A stretch of 7,448 bases of DNA from Sphingobacterium sp. UBA1575. Lineage in GTDB: Bacteria > Bacteroidota > Bacteroidia > Sphingobacteriales > Sphingobacteriaceae. Each line of letters starts with the position of its first letter. Within the stretch, counting starts at the first letter, position 1. Location: contig DCOH01000036.1 of the NCBI GenBank assembly GCA_002322865.1, positions 45,134 through 52,581 on the forward strand, given 5' to 3'. Below the pieces are notes generated by a model, which saw only the letters and a list, made by a program, of their open reading frames with translations, was not told the origin of the DNA and made no database searches. The translations under genes were made by a program, and so were the position numbers. This document shows, in pieces, positions 6,668 through 7,448 of the stretch.

Positions 6668-7448
6668 ATGGTTAAAAAACAGATCGTTACAGGTATATTG
6701 TCGTATGGAATGTCCGGAAGGGTATTCCATGCGCCATTTATAGCTGTCAACCCCAACTTTGAATTTAGGGCAGTCGTAGAACGTAGCCTTAAATCAGCCC
6801 AAGAGAAATATCCCGATGTCATCAGTTATGATTCCGTTCAGGAATTATTGGATGACCCAGAGATTGAATTGGTGATTGTCAATACGCCAAACGATACGCA
6901 TGTATCCTATGCGGAACAGGCGCTCCTGGCCGGTAAGCATGTATTGATCGAGAAACCATTCGCACCAACCTCCCAAGAAGCGGCCAAATTGTATAAATTG
7001 GCGGAAGAACAGGGGAAACACATCCTTCCATATCATAATAGACGATTTGATAGCGATTTTCTTGCGCTCAAGAACATCGTGGAATCCGGAGCGGTAGGTA
7101 AGCCTATCGAACTTCATCTGCGGTTTGATCGTTATAAATCACAGATCGGCGTAAAGCTGTTCAAAGAAACCAAAAGAGCAGCCTCTGGGCTTCTTTATGA
7201 TCTAGGGTCGCATCTGCTGGATCAGGCCATATCCCTGTTCGGTAAACCCAAATCCATGAGCAAGCTGAAGGGAACCTATCGGGCAAATAGTGTGGTGGAT
7301 GATTACGCGCATCTGATGCTGAACTATGCTTCCGGGGTGAATGTTTTCATTACGACCAGCCTATTGGTGGCCGACCCTCAAGCAGCCTTTGTGCTACATG
7401 GTACAAAAGGAAGCTATGTGAAATACAGGACAGATGTTCAGGAAGCTC
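6668..7448 (+). CDS. Gfo/Idh/MocA-family NAD(P)-dependent oxidoreductase, YdgJ/IolW-like (3' end cut by window edge)
   Basis: Cytoplasmic dehydrogenase with an N-terminal Rossmann fold and a C-terminal Gfo/Idh/MocA sheet domain; members oxidise or reduce sugars, inositols or related polyols. About 260 codons are present, against roughly 345 in the family. Seen: N-terminal GILSYGMSGRVFHAPF; TPNDTH in the second half of the Rossmann fold; the family EKP motif with E95-K96-P97; HNRRFDSDF; the catalytic-region motif D178-x-G-x-H182-x-x-D185; and GTKGSYVKY near the right edge. These match E. coli YdgJ well from memory (FHAP, TPNDTH, HNRRWDSDF, YDLAPHLLDQAI, GSRGSYVKYG). YdgJ and B. subtilis IolW act on scyllo-inositol with NADP, so that is a possible substrate, but the family is too diverse to be sure. 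The ATG at 6668 gives the usual short N-terminus. It lies 15 nt after the lipoprotein stop with no terminator or promoter box between, so co-transcription is likely. Confidence 0.93.
   Translation, partial: MVKKQIVTGILSYGMSGRVFHAPFIAVNPNFEFRAVVERSLKSAQEKYPDVISYDSVQELLDDPEIELVIVNTPNDTHVSYAEQALLAGKHVLIEKPFAPTSQEAAKLYKLAEEQGKHILPYHNRRFDSDFLALKNIVESGAVGKPIELHLRFDRYKSQIGVKLFKETKRAASGLLYDLGSHLLDQAISLFGKPKSMSKLKGTYRANSVVDDYAHLMLNYASGVNVFITTSLLVADPQAAFVLHGTKGSYVKYRTDVQEA

Noticed and set aside
6655..6683. Direct repeat AAAAAACAG flanking the dehydrogenase start codon
   Set aside because: Only 9 bp and mostly a poly-A run in AT-rich DNA; no sign of a mobile element or duplicated site.
6705..6730. Inverted repeat ATGGAAT...ATTCCAT, possible RNA hairpin or terminator
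   Set aside because: It is inside the dehydrogenase coding region, with 7-bp arms, a 12-nt loop and no T-run after it. The bases encode conserved residues of the Rossmann motif, so chance is the simpler explanation.
1..7448. Mobile element, defence system, CRISPR or RNA gene
   Set aside because: No transposase, integrase, nuclease or toxin-like protein, no regularly spaced repeats and no tRNA-like or rRNA-like sequence. Nearly all of the window is taken up by five recognisable chromosomal genes.

Overview
The window looks like chromosomal DNA of a Bacteroidota species, most likely in the Sphingobacteriaceae (Sphingobacterium/Pedobacter type). The evidence is the protein types, start sites with no Shine-Dalgarno sequence, AT-rich intergenic DNA, and good TAnnTTTG (Bacteroidota -7) boxes upstream of three genes. 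The family-level placement is an inference from protein style, not a measured result.

Layout: two transcription units diverge from an AT-rich intergenic region at 3144-3379. Leftward (minus strand) runs a two-gene operon. First is a 729-residue FUSC/YccS-type membrane protein (3143 to 954). Second is a YpdA-family FAD/NAD(P) oxidoreductase, putatively a bacillithiol-disulfide reductase (961 leftward, cut by the window edge after residue 320). The two reading frames overlap by 8 nt, which suggests translational coupling. Rightward (plus strand) run ppc, a complete 858-residue phosphoenolpyruvate carboxylase (3380-5956), then a 205-residue His-rich lipoprotein that weakly resembles DUF4142 (6035-6652). 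The last gene, 15 nt on, encodes a Gfo/Idh/MocA-family dehydrogenase of the YdgJ/IolW type (6668 to the right edge, cut after about 260 codons).

How the genes may work together: ppc supplies oxaloacetate from PEP and HCO3- and stands alone as central metabolism. The FUSC-YpdA pair combines a putative efflux protein with a low-molecular-weight thiol redox enzyme, which fits a chemical or oxidative stress role by inference only. The lipoprotein-dehydrogenase pair appears to be one unit with its own promoter; I see no clear functional link between its members.

I found no RNA genes, CRISPR arrays, insertion sequences, phage genes or convincing terminators. Most of the window is ordinary core-genome content, and I do not see strong evidence for a new multi-gene system. 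The points most worth a second look are the relocated cysteine in YpdA, the 8-nt FUSC/YpdA overlap, the very short predicted leader and palindrome at the FUSC promoter, the non-canonical catalytic motifs of the carboxylase, and the His-rich lipoprotein.
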